The notes beneath the pieces were generated by a model, which saw nothing but the letters and a program-made list of their open reading frames with translations, made no database searches and was not told the origin of the DNA. The position numbers were made by a program, and so were the translations under genes. 64,000 nt of DNA from Acetobacter okinawensis (GTDB lineage Bacteria > Pseudomonadota > Alphaproteobacteria > Acetobacterales > Acetobacteraceae): assembly GCF_002153655.1 (NCBI RefSeq), contig NZ_JOPJ01000017.1, positions 117,783 through 181,782 of the forward strand, given 5' to 3'. Shown piece by piece: positions 1-9,011 of this stretch (the stretch's first letter is position 1; every line of letters begins with the position of its first letter).

Positions 1-1217
1 GATTTGGGGGGGCTTGCGGGTTTGGCCGGAGCCTCCTCCGGCATTTCGGGCAGAGCACCTATGGTGATGGGCACCTCCGTCACCTTGCCATGCCGCCACA
101 GGCCCAGCTTGGCCTGTGTGCCAACGGGGAGCTGGGCAGACAGGCGCGGCAGGGCCTTGCCCTCCACCGGCTGACCGTTAAGGCTCTGGATGACATCGCC
201 CGTTTTAAGCCCGGCCTTGTCGGCGGGGCCGCCTTTTTCCACCCCGGCCACAAGGGCGCCGGTGGGCGTGCTCAGGCCCAGCCCGTCTGCAATCTCCTGC
301 GTGACATTCTGGATGCGCACACCCAGCCACCCGCGGGAGACCTTGCCGTTCCTGCGCAGCTGTTCCACCACATTGCGCGCCTCGTTCGAGGGGATGGAAA
401 AGCCAATCCCCACCGACCCGCCGGAGGGGGAGTAAATGGCGGTGTTCACCCCAATGACGTTGCCATCCATGTCAAACAGCGGGCCGCCGGAATTGCCTTT
501 GTTGATGGGGGCATCGGTCTGGATAAAGTCATCATACGGGCCTTGGTCGATATTGCGCCCGCGGGAGGAGATAATGCCCGCCGTGACCGTGCCAGACAGG
601 CCAAACGGGTTGCCAATGGCCAAAACCCAGTCCCCCACCCGGTGGTGTTCGCTGTCACCAAAGCTGACAAAGGGAAGCGGCTTTTTGCTGTCCACCTTGA
701 GCAGGGCCAGATCCGTGCGGTCATCATGCCCGACAGCGTGGGCACTGAGCACCGTATTGTCCTGCAAGGTCACGGTAATGCGGTCGGCCTTACGGATCAC
801 GTGGTTGTTGGTGACGATGTAGCCCGTGGGGTCAATGATAAAGCCCGACCCCAGTGCCTGCATCCGCCGGGGTGGGGCGTTGGGGTCTGTCTGGCGGTTC
901 ATGAAGTCATGGAAGAACTTCTCGAACGGGGAGCCCTGAGGGAAGTTGGGCATCTGGGGGAGCTGGTCGTCCTCATCATCCTCCTCCGAATCCGCCTCGC
1001 GCACGGTCTGGGTGGTGGACACGTTCACCACCGCAGGCAGCAGGCGGGCCGCAAGGTCCGCAAAGCTGTCGGGGGCGTGCCCGCCTGCGACCACTACAGC
1101 CGGAGCAGGTGTGGGAGCAGGCTCCTGCGCCGCATGCACGGGCGTACAGACGCCAAGCCCCGCCACCAGCAGGGAGGAGAGGGAAACAGAGCAGAGCAGG
1201 CGGAGGGACACACGCAT
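1..1217 (-). CDS. degP: DegP/HtrA-type periplasmic serine protease (Do family), C-terminus cut by window edge
   Basis: Envelope quality-control protease that degrades or holds misfolded periplasmic proteins. About 405 residues are visible. A signal peptide (residues 1-29, ending VHA) is followed by a linker with a strongly acidic stretch near residues 75-86, then a trypsin-like domain with the triad His139 (NNHV), Asp169 (RTDLALL) and Ser243 (GNSGGPL), then a first PDZ domain (about 290-380). A second PDZ domain, usual in DegP/DegQ, would lie beyond base 1. I chose the ATG at 1217 because it directly precedes the hydrophobic signal sequence. An in-frame ATG at 1280 would add 21 residues, and neither start has a clear ribosome binding site. 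The gene is truncated only by the window edge. Confidence 0.93.
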   Translation of the reverse strand, partial: MRVSLRLLCSVSLSSLLVAGLGVCTPVHAAQEPAPTPAPAVVVAGGHAPDSFADLAARLLPAVVNVSTTQTVREADSEEDDEDDQLPQMPNFPQGSPFEKFFHDFMNRQTDPNAPPRRMQALGSGFIIDPTGYIVTNNHVIRKADRITVTLQDNTVLSAHAVGHDDRTDLALLKVDSKKPLPFVSFGDSEHHRVGDWVLAIGNPFGLSGTVTAGIISSRGRNIDQGPYDDFIQTDAPINKGNSGGPLFDMDGNVIGVNTAIYSPSGGSVGIGFSIPSNEARNVVEQLRRNGKVSRGWLGVRIQNVTQEIADGLGLSTPTGALVAGVEKGGPADKAGLKTGDVIQSLNGQPVEGKALPRLSAQLPVGTQAKLGLWRHGKVTEVPITIGALPEMPEEAPAKPASPPK

Positions 1218-1312
1218 GAACAACACAACTTTCTGCCGGAACAAGACCAAAGCATAAACAACGCGCATCAGGTTATTCATGGTGCGCCCAAACGGCAAGC
1301 ACCCCGCTCCCC

Positions 1313-2614
1313 CTAGCCCGCCTGCCCCCCTGTAGGCCGGGGGGTGGCCACGGCACCTGCCATGGCGGCGGGCCTGCCCCCGCGTGCGCGGTTGCGCCGC
1401 CGGTCCAGCCATGTGGCAAGGCCGATCAGCATGGCCAGCCCCACCACATTGACCGCCACCTGCAAGGCCCAGCCATCCCCAAAGGTGCTAAAGATCAGGC
1501 GGGCGTACAGGTCCAGTATGGTGCCCACCACAAACACTTCCAGCGAGTGGCGGCCCACACGGGCCAACTCCTGCCCCACCCACGATTCGGCCGCCCAGTG
1601 GCGCGCCCGCTCGGACGACTGGACAAGGTAGAAAATGGCCACCACATCAAACAGCCGCCATGGCGAGAGCCAGCTTTTGGACGGGGCCAGCGCATCCCCC
1701 AGCGGGCGCAGGTCGGGCAGGCCCCACAGGGTCCACGGAAAAGCCTGAATGGCCGAGAACAGCAGATACACCCAGCACAGGGCCACAAGGGCAGGCACGC
1801 GCGCAAAATCGCGCCCGCGCCGCTGGGTCTGGGCCGATGCCGTCAGCCCCAGAGCAAACAGGAACTGCCATGCCAGCGGGTTAAAGTACCAGCCATCGGG
1901 GTCCAGCCAGTTGGGGAAGTTCAGCTCGGGGTCCATGTTCACCAGCATCCACAACGCCCCCGACAAAAGCAGGGCGAGCGAGCCGTGGACGCGCATCAGC
2001 AGGTAAAAAATGGGGAACCCGCCCAGCAGCACAAGGTAGAGCGGCATGATGTTGAGGTTGCTGGGCAACGCATCAAACATCATCACCCGCCATATCCAGT
2101 CCAGACCGTGGGCCAGTTCAGGCTCCAGATAATCGACCGAGACAGGGGTAAAGTGCCGCCACTCCCGCACCGTAAACACATAGGCCATGACCATGATCGT
2201 CTGGCCGATGTAGAGTTGCACGCAGCGTTTGAACAGGCGTTGCAGGGTTGGCCACACACCGTATTTGGTAAAGCCCCGCCCATAGGCCAGCCACGAGGCA
2301 TAGCCTGCCAGCAGCACAAACACCTCCGCCGCATCGGCAAAGCCCACGTTGCGCATGGTAAAGCGGTTGAGCAGGTTCTGGGGAATATGGTCAATAAACA
2401 TCATCAGCAGGGCAGCACCGCGCAGGGCATCAATCCTGTGGTCGCGGCGGCTGCGGGCGGGCGGGGCGGGCGTTGCACCCCCCTGTGCTGTATGTGTCTG
2501 CGCCACGTGCGCGCCCTCCGTATGTGTGCTCCCCTGCCCCGTACCTGCCGGGGTGGCGTGCGCGACGCCCGTGCGGGTCGTGCCCGCATCCGCTTTGTCC
2601 GTGTGTGCCTGCAT
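1313..2614 (-). CDS. opgC: OpgC-family membrane acyltransferase (periplasmic glucan succinylation)
   Basis: Multi-pass inner-membrane protein of about 433 residues matching the OpgC family, which in Proteobacteria adds succinyl groups to osmoregulated periplasmic glucans. After a hydrophilic N-terminus of about 55 residues comes the family signature RIDALRGAALLMMFIDH, then roughly ten hydrophobic segments and an Arg-rich cytoplasmic tail. The ATG at 2614 is preferred to the longer frame start at 2683 because the upstream codons look like untranslated leader; a GGGTAAG sequence sits just before it. It is convergent with nothing and lies about 95 bases upstream of degP on the same strand. No opgG or opgH is visible, so the glucan substrate is inferred from the family. 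Confidence 0.85.
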   Translation of the reverse strand: MQAHTDKADAGTTRTGVAHATPAGTGQGSTHTEGAHVAQTHTAQGGATPAPPARSRRDHRIDALRGAALLMMFIDHIPQNLLNRFTMRNVGFADAAEVFVLLAGYASWLAYGRGFTKYGVWPTLQRLFKRCVQLYIGQTIMVMAYVFTVREWRHFTPVSVDYLEPELAHGLDWIWRVMMFDALPSNLNIMPLYLVLLGGFPIFYLLMRVHGSLALLLSGALWMLVNMDPELNFPNWLDPDGWYFNPLAWQFLFALGLTASAQTQRRGRDFARVPALVALCWVYLLFSAIQAFPWTLWGLPDLRPLGDALAPSKSWLSPWRLFDVVAIFYLVQSSERARHWAAESWVGQELARVGRHSLEVFVVGTILDLYARLIFSTFGDGWALQVAVNVVGLAMLIGLATWLDRRRNRARGGRPAAMAGAVATPRPTGGQAG

Positions 2615-2794
2615 CTTACCCTTTCGGCACGCCTCTGCTCCGCCTGCTGGTTGTTCTATGGGCTGTTCCTCTACCCATACCACCCTGTCTGTGCCAGAAA
2701 AAAGGCGTTATACCCATGAACGCCCTTGACGGCGCGCCCGACCTGCTGTTGCCACCCATGCAACATTGTAACCCCCCAGCACAGGACAAGACCC

Positions 2795-3949
2795 TTGGCG
2801 CAGAATGCCCCTTTTTCTTCTGATACCCTGATGGACCTGCTCAGAACCGTGCAGGACCCACAGACCGGGCTTTCGCTTGCCAGCGCCGGACGGCTGGAAA
2901 GCTGCACGGTGGATGACGGCGGCCGCCTGACCCTGACACTGGGTGTTGCCCGCGAGCAGGCCCCGGCCCTGTCCGCCCTGTGTGACGCTGCGGCCCAGAA
3001 GCTGCAAACCCTGCCCAATATTACCAAAGCCACCATTATCCTGACCGCCCACCGCCCCGCCGGTGCGCCCGAACCCACCGCAGGGCAGACTGCCAGCGCG
3101 GCGGCCCGCCCGGCATCTGCCCCGGCAGGTGCTGGTGGCCATCGCCCGCTGGGCGGCCCTGCCCCTGCACCGGGCACGCCCGTGCTGCCCGGCGTTAAAA
3201 CCATTATTGCCGTGGCCTCCGGCAAAGGTGGCGTGGGCAAGTCCACCACGGCGGTCAACCTTGCCGTAGGGCTGGGCATGGAAGGGCTGCGGACCGGCCT
3301 GCTTGATGCTGATATTCACGGCCCCTCCCTGCACCGCATGATGGGGGCCAAAGGCAAACCCGATGTGGTGGAGGGGCGGCTGCAACCCATGCAGGCATGG
3401 GGCATTTGCGCCGTATCCCTTGGTATGCTGGTGGACGAAAAAGCCGCCATGATCTGGCGTGGCCCCATGGTCATGGGTGCCATCAACCAGTTGCTGAGCG
3501 ATGTGGACTGGGGGGAACTGGATGTTCTGGTAGTAGACCTGCCCCCCGGCACGGGGGACGCCCATCTCTCGCTCACCCAGAAGGTGCCGCTGGGCGGGGC
3601 GGTTATTGTCTCCACCCCGCAGGACATCGCTTTGATTGATGCACGCCGGGGTGTGACCATGTTTGAAAAACTCCACGTGCCGGTGCTGGGGCTGGTGGAG
3701 AACATGTCCTACTTCTGCTGCCCCAACTGCGGGCACAATACGGAGCTGTTCGGCCACGGCGGTGCCCGCAGGGAGGCCGAAGCCATGGGCGTGCCGTTCC
3801 TTGGTGAAGTCCCGCTGCTGGCTGACATCCGCGCCAGCGGGGATAGCGGGGTACCACTGGTGATTGGCGCCCCCAATAGCGAGGGCGGCAAAGCCTACCG
3901 CGCCATTGCCCACACGGTAGCAACGGCCATACAGGCCAGCGCACACTAA
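2795..3949 (+). CDS. apbC: Mrp/ApbC/NBP35-type iron-sulfur cluster carrier ATPase
   Basis: P-loop ATPase that transfers Fe-S clusters to apoproteins in the cytosol. Counting from the TTG at 2795, the 384-residue protein has an N-terminal DUF59/MIP18-like domain (about 12-85), an Ala/Pro-rich linker, then a deviant Walker A GKGGVGKST (from residue 143), the DADIHGPS motif, and the CPNC pair (Cys309, Cys312) that binds a bridging cluster in the dimer. The TTG at 2795 is preferred because AGGA (2783-2786) precedes it by 8 bases. An ATG at 2831 lacks a ribosome binding site but is possible. Divergent from opgC. An 8-bp perfect hairpin at 3965-3984 follows the stop. Confidence 0.93.
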   Translation: MAQNAPFSSDTLMDLLRTVQDPQTGLSLASAGRLESCTVDDGGRLTLTLGVAREQAPALSALCDAAAQKLQTLPNITKATIILTAHRPAGAPEPTAGQTASAAARPASAPAGAGGHRPLGGPAPAPGTPVLPGVKTIIAVASGKGGVGKSTTAVNLAVGLGMEGLRTGLLDADIHGPSLHRMMGAKGKPDVVEGRLQPMQAWGICAVSLGMLVDEKAAMIWRGPMVMGAINQLLSDVDWGELDVLVVDLPPGTGDAHLSLTQKVPLGGAVIVSTPQDIALIDARRGVTMFEKLHVPVLGLVENMSYFCCPNCGHNTELFGHGGARREAEAMGVPFLGEVPLLADIRASGDSGVPLVIGAPNSEGGKAYRAIAHTVATAIQASAH

Positions 3950-3964
3950 ACACCGCACGACAGC

Positions 3965-3984
3965 GCCCTGCCCACTGGCAGGGC
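3965..3984. other. Perfect hairpin downstream of apbC
   Basis: Arms GCCCTGCC and GGCAGGGC around a CACT loop, 16 bases after the apbC stop. There is no T-tract on either strand, so it may stabilise the transcript end or help factor-dependent termination rather than be a classical terminator. Confidence 0.35.
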
Positions 3985-4043
3985 CAGTACGCCACCGGCA
4001 AAGCCTGCCCGCACACGCGGGCAGCCACACAGCCACGCAGGAA

Positions 4044-4367
4044 CTAGTGCATGGCTGGAGCGGTGTGCCTGCCAGCCTGCCCCTTGGCCTTGGTCTTGGC
4101 GGGTGGGACTGGTGTGTCCTTAAAATACTCACGGCAGGCCGGGCTGAGTTTTTCTTTTTTGCGCGCCATGCAGGCCGCAATTTTTTTCTCATTGGGAATG
4201 GCAAGGGCGCACAGGCGCAGGGCATCCCCCTTGCAGGCTTTGGTCTGCCGGTCGCGCTCGGTATCAGCCCATGCGGGAAGGCTCGCCGCCACAAAAACGG
4301 CGCCACAGGCAAACACGGACACAACAAAAGAGGCTGTACGGGCAAACCGCCGGTTCGGACAGGACAT
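4044..4367 (-). CDS. Small exported Cys-rich-repeat protein
   Basis: A 107-residue protein with a clear signal peptide (about residues 1-34, ending PAWA) and a mature domain carrying four Cys in a pattern ACKGDALRLC...AACM...SPAC. This resembles the Cys-rich repeat proteins common in Rhizobiales and Acetobacteraceae, for which no biochemical function is established. The ATG at 4367 is chosen over an upstream start because AAGGAGC lies about 7 bases before it. The C-terminus is Lys/Pro/Ala-rich and ends in His. The mature part is basic. It stands alone between apbC (convergent) and thyX (same strand, but separated by a strong terminator). Confidence 0.7.
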   Translation of the reverse strand: MSCPNRRFARTASFVVSVFACGAVFVAASLPAWADTERDRQTKACKGDALRLCALAIPNEKKIAACMARKKEKLSPACREYFKDTPVPPAKTKAKGQAGRHTAPAMH

Positions 4368-4561
4368 AAAAGCTCCTTGTAATTCCCTAAAATTCCTACG
4401 GCCACGCCCCCGGTGGGCCTGAACCGGGTGGGACAGATGCCACAGGCCAGTAAAGCCCACCCACATGCAGGAATGGCCCGCACTCCATCTATGGCGCATC
4501 CACGCCGCCGCCGGATATGAAAAGCGTCAAGTCCGGACGGATTTAAAGCAAATGTCTTGAT
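4368..4561. other. Intergenic region upstream of the Cys-rich protein gene
   Basis: Presumed promoter region of the minus-strand small exported protein. It contains the AAGGAGC ribosome binding site adjoining 4367 and an AT-rich stretch near 4530-4565. No further gene is visible. Confidence 0.4.
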
Positions 4562-4600
4562 AAAAAATGAGCGCCGCAAGGGCAGGCCCCCACGGCGCTC
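4562..4600 (-). terminator. Rho-independent terminator of thyX
   Basis: On the minus strand an 8-bp stem (GAGCGCCG / CGGCGCTC) is followed directly by ATTTTTTA. It lies about 40 bases after the thyX stop codon. Confidence 0.85.
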
Positions 4601-4638
4601 AGGCACAGGCGTTACAAACCGCCCCGCTCAGGCCCTGT

Positions 4639-5556
4639 TCAGGCTGCGGGGGATTTGAGGATCGCCATCATCTCATCCCATTCACGCCGGCTCAGGCCCG
4701 AGCCTGCCTGCTCCACCGCCTCGCCCGCCAGCATGCGGCGCACAACCGCGAGCATGGAGGCCGAGAACGTGACCGCCCCGCGCCGGTATTCCTCAAACGC
4801 GGCGGCGGTGGTGGGCACCCATGCGTGCAGGATCTTCAGCATGGCTTCGGCATACACCCGGATTTCGTACTGAGCATGGGGGTCTATGCGCAGGGCAAGG
4901 AAGTGCATGAGATTGTGCAGGTCGATCTTCCAATACCACTGCGTGTAGGTATTCAGGGTCAGGTTGATGCGCCCGAGTTCACGCGCAAGGCCGTAGCCGT
5001 TCTCCCCGTCCAGCATACGCTCGTAGTTGCGATAGGTGCGTACGGCGTCCTCGCGCAGGATGTCCAGCACCTCGGCTGCGGCCTGCGGGGCCAGCACCTC
5101 GCCCCGGCCCTGACGGTTCACATCGCTCTGGGCAGCCATGTGGGCGGTGTCGGGCAGATAGAACTCACTGTCCAGAATGGAGTAGCGGGCCGAATACTCG
5201 TTCACACTCGCCATGCGGTGACGAATCCACTGCCGCGCCACAAAAATGGGCAGTTTGACATGGAACTTGATCTCGCACATCTCAAACGGGGAGGAGTGGC
5301 GGTGCCGCATCAGGTAGCGGATCAGCCCCGCATCTTCCGACACCTTGCGCGTGCCCCGGCCGTAGGACACACGGGCCGCCTGCACAATGGCCGCATCATC
5401 GCCCATATAGTCGATCACGCGCACAAAGCCGTGGTCGAGCACCTCATGCGGGGAGTAGAGCATGGCCTCCAGAGCTGCCACCGTGGGGCGGCGGGTAGAG
5501 AATGTTTCCTGCCCGTGGGCCGCAATTTCTGCGCGTTGCTCTTCGGTCAGTGACAT
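4639..5556 (-). CDS. thyX: Flavin-dependent thymidylate synthase ThyX
   Basis: Makes dTMP from dUMP using methylene-tetrahydrofolate, FAD and NADPH. The 305-residue protein carries the diagnostic ThyX motif RHRxxSxNExSxRY at residues 112-125 and a downstream conserved [14 protein letters not shown] region. The ATG at 5556 is preferred over longer frame starts because GGAGAG lies about 9 bases upstream and the longer N-terminus has no family counterpart. It is monocistronic, with its own terminator. It is divergent from the permuted ssrA gene. A longer-than-average N-terminus compared with compact ThyX enzymes is usual for alphaproteobacterial members. Confidence 0.97.
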   Translation of the reverse strand: MSLTEEQRAEIAAHGQETFSTRRPTVAALEAMLYSPHEVLDHGFVRVIDYMGDDAAIVQAARVSYGRGTRKVSEDAGLIRYLMRHRHSSPFEMCEIKFHVKLPIFVARQWIRHRMASVNEYSARYSILDSEFYLPDTAHMAAQSDVNRQGRGEVLAPQAAAEVLDILREDAVRTYRNYERMLDGENGYGLARELGRINLTLNTYTQWYWKIDLHNLMHFLALRIDPHAQYEIRVYAEAMLKILHAWVPTTAAAFEEYRRGAVTFSASMLAVVRRMLAGEAVEQAGSGLSRREWDEMMAILKSPAA

Positions 5557-5699
5557 GCGTAGGCTCTCCACCATGCTAGAAAAAACAGACAGCGCAAGCA
5601 CTCGCCGTAGCACTCGCGCACGCGGGTTGTAGCAGGCATTCCCCAAGCCGGGAAAGCCTGAAACACCAGCCCCCTCTTGCATTTATGCACCCAAGTTTC

Positions 5700-6000
5700 T
5701 ATGTGTGGGGTGCCGGAAGATTTCTTGCGGCTATGGCAATAAACGGGATGTGGCATAGGCGTAGTGGACCCGGGGGCGGTACCCGGCGTCTCCACCAGAC
5801 ATCCGGGTTGTAAAACCCGGACAAATGGGGACGAAATAGGCTCGACACGCGCAGTAAAGACATCTTTTTTGCCCGGCATTGTACCACCGATATCGGGCTA
5901 ATTTTACAAGTGCCAATGATAACACTGAGGTGCTCGCTGTTGCTGCATAAGCAATAAGCGCGGTTCGGGGGGGGCACCGGGCAACAGAAGCCCTCCCACT
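5700..6000 (+). ncRNA. ssrA: Circularly permuted two-piece tmRNA (ssrA)
   Basis: Ribosome-rescue RNA. The gene is permuted: the 3' acceptor piece comes first, ending at 5797 with a 5-bp T-stem (CCGGG 5770-5774 / CCCGG 5782-5786), a 7-nt T-loop, the acceptor strand CGTCTCC and ACCA. A 29-base excised spacer (5798-5826) containing the hairpin CCGGGTT/AACCCGG follows. The coding piece begins GGGGACG at 5827, and this pairs with CGTCTCC over 7 bp. A pseudoknot is visible (GCCCG/CGGGC and TTGTA/TACAA). The tag frame 5912-5950 reads ANDNTEVLAVAA then TAA. Outer ends are approximate. The adjacent gene encodes SspB, the adaptor that recognises this tag. Confidence 0.93.
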
Positions 6001-6207
6001 TCATGCCATTCTCCAGTATGATCGCACGCGCCGTGCAACCTTATGGCGTGTCCGCTCTGGCGCGTCTGCGCGGCACCCTGCGTTGCGGGGGCATGGCGGC
6101 AGACGGGTCTTGGCGCTTGCGCTGGGCCGACCTTTCGCGCATGGCTGACGCTAGAGTGATACGGATGACCAGCCACACCCCGACTGGCTGAAGCAAGGAG
6201 ACCAAGC

Positions 6208-6741
6208 ATGGCTGATGACAACGACAACACCCCGGGAAATGACGCATTCCCCCCCACCAGCCTGCTGCCCTACGACCAGTGGCTGGAAGAGGCGTACAGG
6301 GATGTCATGCTCAAAGCACTCGAACATGTGAGCCGCGAGGGGCTTGCAGGCGAGCATCATTTCTATCTGACTTTCCGCACGGACCTGTCTGGCGTGCAAA
6401 TTCCCGACCGGCTCCGTGCGCAGTACCCGCATGAGATGACCATTGTGCTGCAACACCAGTTCTGGGACCTGAACGTGGACCGCGATGCCGGGATTGTGTC
6501 CGTTGGTCTGTCCTTTGGGGGTGTTGGCTCCATTCTGGTCATTCCTGTGCGGGCCATTACCGGGTTTGCGGACCCTTCCATCCACTTCAACCTGCACTTT
6601 GAGGCGGTGGAGGATGAGGACATCGCACCCACGGACGACACTCCGGCCGATGCCGGGGACACGGCAGAAGCGCAGGGCGACTCCTCCTCCCAGGTTGTGA
6701 GCCTTGACGCCTTCCGCCGCAAAGGACCATCACCAGCCTGA
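6208..6741 (+). CDS. sspB: SspB, alphaproteobacterial ClpXP adaptor for ssrA-tagged proteins
   Basis: Delivers tmRNA-tagged polypeptides to the ClpXP protease. The 177-residue protein has the compact substrate-binding domain (about residues 18-135, including HFYLTFRT, a LQHQFWDL strand and [11 protein letters not shown]), then an acidic flexible linker (about 135-160) and a short C-terminal tail [10 protein letters not shown] that matches the ClpX-docking tail of SspB. AAGGAGACC just before the ATG is a good ribosome binding site. It lies about 200 bases downstream of ssrA and 50 bases upstream of fumarase on the same strand. The pairing of tag gene and tag adaptor fits a single functional unit. 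Confidence 0.93.
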   Translation: MADDNDNTPGNDAFPPTSLLPYDQWLEEAYRDVMLKALEHVSREGLAGEHHFYLTFRTDLSGVQIPDRLRAQYPHEMTIVLQHQFWDLNVDRDAGIVSVGLSFGGVGSILVIPVRAITGFADPSIHFNLHFEAVEDEDIAPTDDTPADAGDTAEAQGDSSSQVVSLDAFRRKGPSPA

Positions 6742-6790
6742 CCCCCGGTGCGCGGGGGTTCAGGCCGACGGAGAGAATAGAGACACGACC

Positions 6791-8446
6791 ATGACCAGCC
6801 AGCCCCCCCGCCCCCCACTGCCAGAATTCAAATACGCCCCCCTGTTCCCACTGGGGGAGGACACAACGCAGTACCGCAAGGTGGATATTGCCAACGGCGT
6901 AAGCACATCGCACTGCGGCGGCAAAACCGTGCTGCACGTCACCCCCGAAGCGCTGACGGAACTGACGGCCCGCGCCTTCCATGAGGTGGCCCACTTCCTG
7001 CGCCCGACCCACCTGCACAAACTGGCCAACATCCTCAAAGACCCCGAGGCATCGGACAACGACCGTTTTGTCGCCCTCGACCTGCTCAAAAACGCCTGCA
7101 TTGCCGCCGGTGGCATCCTGCCCATGTGCCAGGACACGGGAACGGCCATTGTGTTTGGCAAAAAAGGCCAGCGCGTCTGGGTGGAAGGGAATGAGGAAGT
7201 CGCCTTCTCCCGCGGGGTGTACGAGACCTATACCCGCACCAACCTGCGCTACTCACAGATGGCGCCGCTCACCATGTTTGAGGAAAAAAACACCGGCACC
7301 AACCTGCCCGTGCAGTGCGACATCTTCGCCAGCCCCGCAGGCGTGCATGACGAGCAGATGGACCTGATGTTTGTGGCCAAGGGCGGTGGCTCGGCCAACA
7401 AGACATTCCTGTTCCAGGAAACACGGGCCCTCCTTGGCTCGGAGCAGCAGTTGCTGGACTGGCTGGACACAAAAGTGCGCACGCTGGGCACCTCCGCCTG
7501 CCCGCCCTACCACCTTGCCATTGTCATTGGCGGCATGTCCGCCGAGCAGACGCTCAAAACCGTCAAGCTCGCCTCCACCCACTGGTATGACGCACTGCCC
7601 ACCACGGGGGACATGACGGGCCACGCCTTCCGTGATCTGGAGATGGAGCAGAAGGTGCTTGAACTCACCCGCAAGCTGGGCATTGGCGCACAGTTTGGCG
7701 GCAAATACTTCTGCCATGACGTGCGCGTGGTGCGCCTGCCCCGGCATGGGGCATCGCTCCCTGTGGGTATTGGCGTGTCCTGCTCGGCGGACCGCCAGAT
7801 CAAGGCCCGGGTCACGGCGGAAGGGTTCTTTTTGGAACAGCTTGAGCACGACCCCGCCCGCTTTTTGCCCGAGACCACGGACGAACACCTTGAGGGCGAA
7901 GCCGTGCGCATTGACCTCAACCGCCCGATGGATGAAATCCGCAAGACGCTCTCGCAATACCCTGTCAAAACCCGCCTTGCCCTGACCGGCACTGTGGTGG
8001 TCGCGCGTGATATTGCCCATGCCAAGTTCCGCGAGCGGCTCCAGCGGGGCGAGGGCCTGCCCCAGTACCTTAAGGACCACCCCGTTTACTACGCAGGCCC
8101 GGCCAAAACGCCCGAGGGCATGCCCACCGGCTCCTTTGGCCCCACCACAGCGGGACGTATGGATTCGTACGTGGCCGAGTTGCAGGCCAATGGCGGCTCC
8201 TACGTCATGCTGGCCAAAGGCAACCGCTCCAAGGCCGTGCGGGACGCATGCCAGCAGTACGGCGGCTTCTACCTTGGCTCCGTAGGGGGGCCTGCGGCAA
8301 GGCTGGCCAAGGACTGCATCCGCAAGGTAGAGGTGCTCGAATACCCCGAGCTGGGTATGGAAGCGGTGTGGAAAATCGAGGTTGAGGACTTCCCCGCCTT
8401 TATTGTTATTGATGATAAAGGCAACGACTTCTACGCTGAGCTGTAA
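6791..8446 (+). CDS. fumA: Class I (Fe-S) fumarate hydratase
   Basis: Interconverts fumarate and malate in the TCA cycle using an oxygen-sensitive [4Fe-4S] cluster. The 551-residue protein matches the FumA/FumB type: an N-terminal alpha domain with the PMCQDTGTA cluster-ligand motif, further conserved Cys in the [12 protein letters not shown] segment and the [12 protein letters not shown] region, and a C-terminal beta domain with [11 protein letters not shown] and the [12 protein letters not shown] motif. The ATG at 6791 is preferred to a frame start at 6704 that would overlap sspB; GGAGAG lies upstream at a long spacing. It probably shares transcription with sspB. It is unrelated to class II FumC. 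Confidence 0.96.
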   Translation: MTSQPPRPPLPEFKYAPLFPLGEDTTQYRKVDIANGVSTSHCGGKTVLHVTPEALTELTARAFHEVAHFLRPTHLHKLANILKDPEASDNDRFVALDLLKNACIAAGGILPMCQDTGTAIVFGKKGQRVWVEGNEEVAFSRGVYETYTRTNLRYSQMAPLTMFEEKNTGTNLPVQCDIFASPAGVHDEQMDLMFVAKGGGSANKTFLFQETRALLGSEQQLLDWLDTKVRTLGTSACPPYHLAIVIGGMSAEQTLKTVKLASTHWYDALPTTGDMTGHAFRDLEMEQKVLELTRKLGIGAQFGGKYFCHDVRVVRLPRHGASLPVGIGVSCSADRQIKARVTAEGFFLEQLEHDPARFLPETTDEHLEGEAVRIDLNRPMDEIRKTLSQYPVKTRLALTGTVVVARDIAHAKFRERLQRGEGLPQYLKDHPVYYAGPAKTPEGMPTGSFGPTTAGRMDSYVAELQANGGSYVMLAKGNRSKAVRDACQQYGGFYLGSVGGPAARLAKDCIRKVEVLEYPELGMEAVWKIEVEDFPAFIVIDDKGNDFYAEL

Positions 8447-8461
8447 CCCCGCAACGGGGCT

Positions 8462-8484
8462 GCCCCGCCACACCATGGCGGGGC
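8462..8484. other. Hairpin between fumarase and VOC genes
   Basis: Perfect arms GCCCCGCC and GGCGGGGC with a 7-base loop, just after the fumarase stop. There is no T-tract; it may be a partial terminator or mRNA end-protecting structure. Confidence 0.4.
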
Positions 8485-8511
8485 GGACAACCAAGGAGCT
8501 GTGTGGTTTTC

Positions 8512-8904
8512 ATGCGCTTTACAGTCGATCGTCTGGACCATGTTGTCCTGACCGTACGGGACGTTGAAATTTCGGCCTCATGGTACCAGCGTGTTCTGGG
8601 CATGGAGCGGGAGGAATACGGGCGCAACAACCGTACCGCCCTGCGCTTTGGCGGGCAGAAGCTCAACCTCCGCCCGCATGATGCAACCGGCTGGGACACG
8701 GCCACCCATGCCCTGTCTGGCAGCAATGACCTGTGCTTTATTACCGCCATTACCAGTGATGACGTGGTCGAGCACCTCAAGACCTGCGGCATTACCATTG
8801 TGGAAGGCCCGGTGGCCCGCCTTGGCGCCATTGGCCCCATTACCTCGGTCTACTGCCACGACCCCGATGAAAACCTGATCGAGATCGCATCCTATCAGGG
8901 GTAG
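8512..8904 (+). CDS. VOC (glyoxalase/dioxygenase) superfamily protein
   Basis: A 130-residue single-domain vicinal-oxygen-chelate protein. It opens with the typical LDHVVLTVRDVE strand (metal-ligand His near residue 8) and has SWYQRVLGMER, LRFGGQKLNL and a C-terminal DPDENLIEIA strand that carries the usual Glu ligand. Substrate is not predictable; close family members include lactoylglutathione-lyase-like and unannotated VOC proteins. AAGGAG at 8493-8498 is nearer to an in-frame GTG at 8503, so the true start may be three codons upstream. It follows fumarase on the same strand and may be co-transcribed with it. Confidence 0.85.
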   Translation: MRFTVDRLDHVVLTVRDVEISASWYQRVLGMEREEYGRNNRTALRFGGQKLNLRPHDATGWDTATHALSGSNDLCFITAITSDDVVEHLKTCGITIVEGPVARLGAIGPITSVYCHDPDENLIEIASYQG

Positions 8905-8945
8905 GGCGAGCGCCCCCTGAGTAAACTCCACCGGACGCCAGACCT

Positions 8946-8978
8946 GCTCAGGCCCACGTTGCATGCATGGGCCTGAGC
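8946..8978. terminator. Bidirectional hairpin between convergent VOC and glucanase genes
   Basis: An 11-bp perfect inverted repeat (GCTCAGGCCCA / TGGGCCTGAGC) around an 11-base loop lies between two convergent genes. No T-tract is present, so termination strength is uncertain. Confidence 0.5.
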
Positions 8979-9011
8979 ACGGGCCAAAGGCCCCTCCGCG
9001 TAGCGCGGACT

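Noticed and set aside
90..1316. A 408-residue plus-strand open frame
   Set aside because: Antisense to degP, which shows an intact catalytic triad and signal peptide on the minus strand.
2708..4606. A 632-residue minus-strand open frame
   Set aside because: Antisense to apbC and overlapping the small exported protein in another frame; composition is that of a shadow frame.
5766..5797. A possible tRNA 3' half (T-arm and CCA-like end)
   Set aside because: There is no D-arm or anticodon arm upstream; the acceptor strand pairs with sequence 30 bases downstream, so it belongs to the permuted tmRNA.
6003..6191. A short open frame between ssrA and sspB
   Set aside because: No ribosome binding site, no family features, and it follows directly on tmRNA sequence; treated as non-coding.
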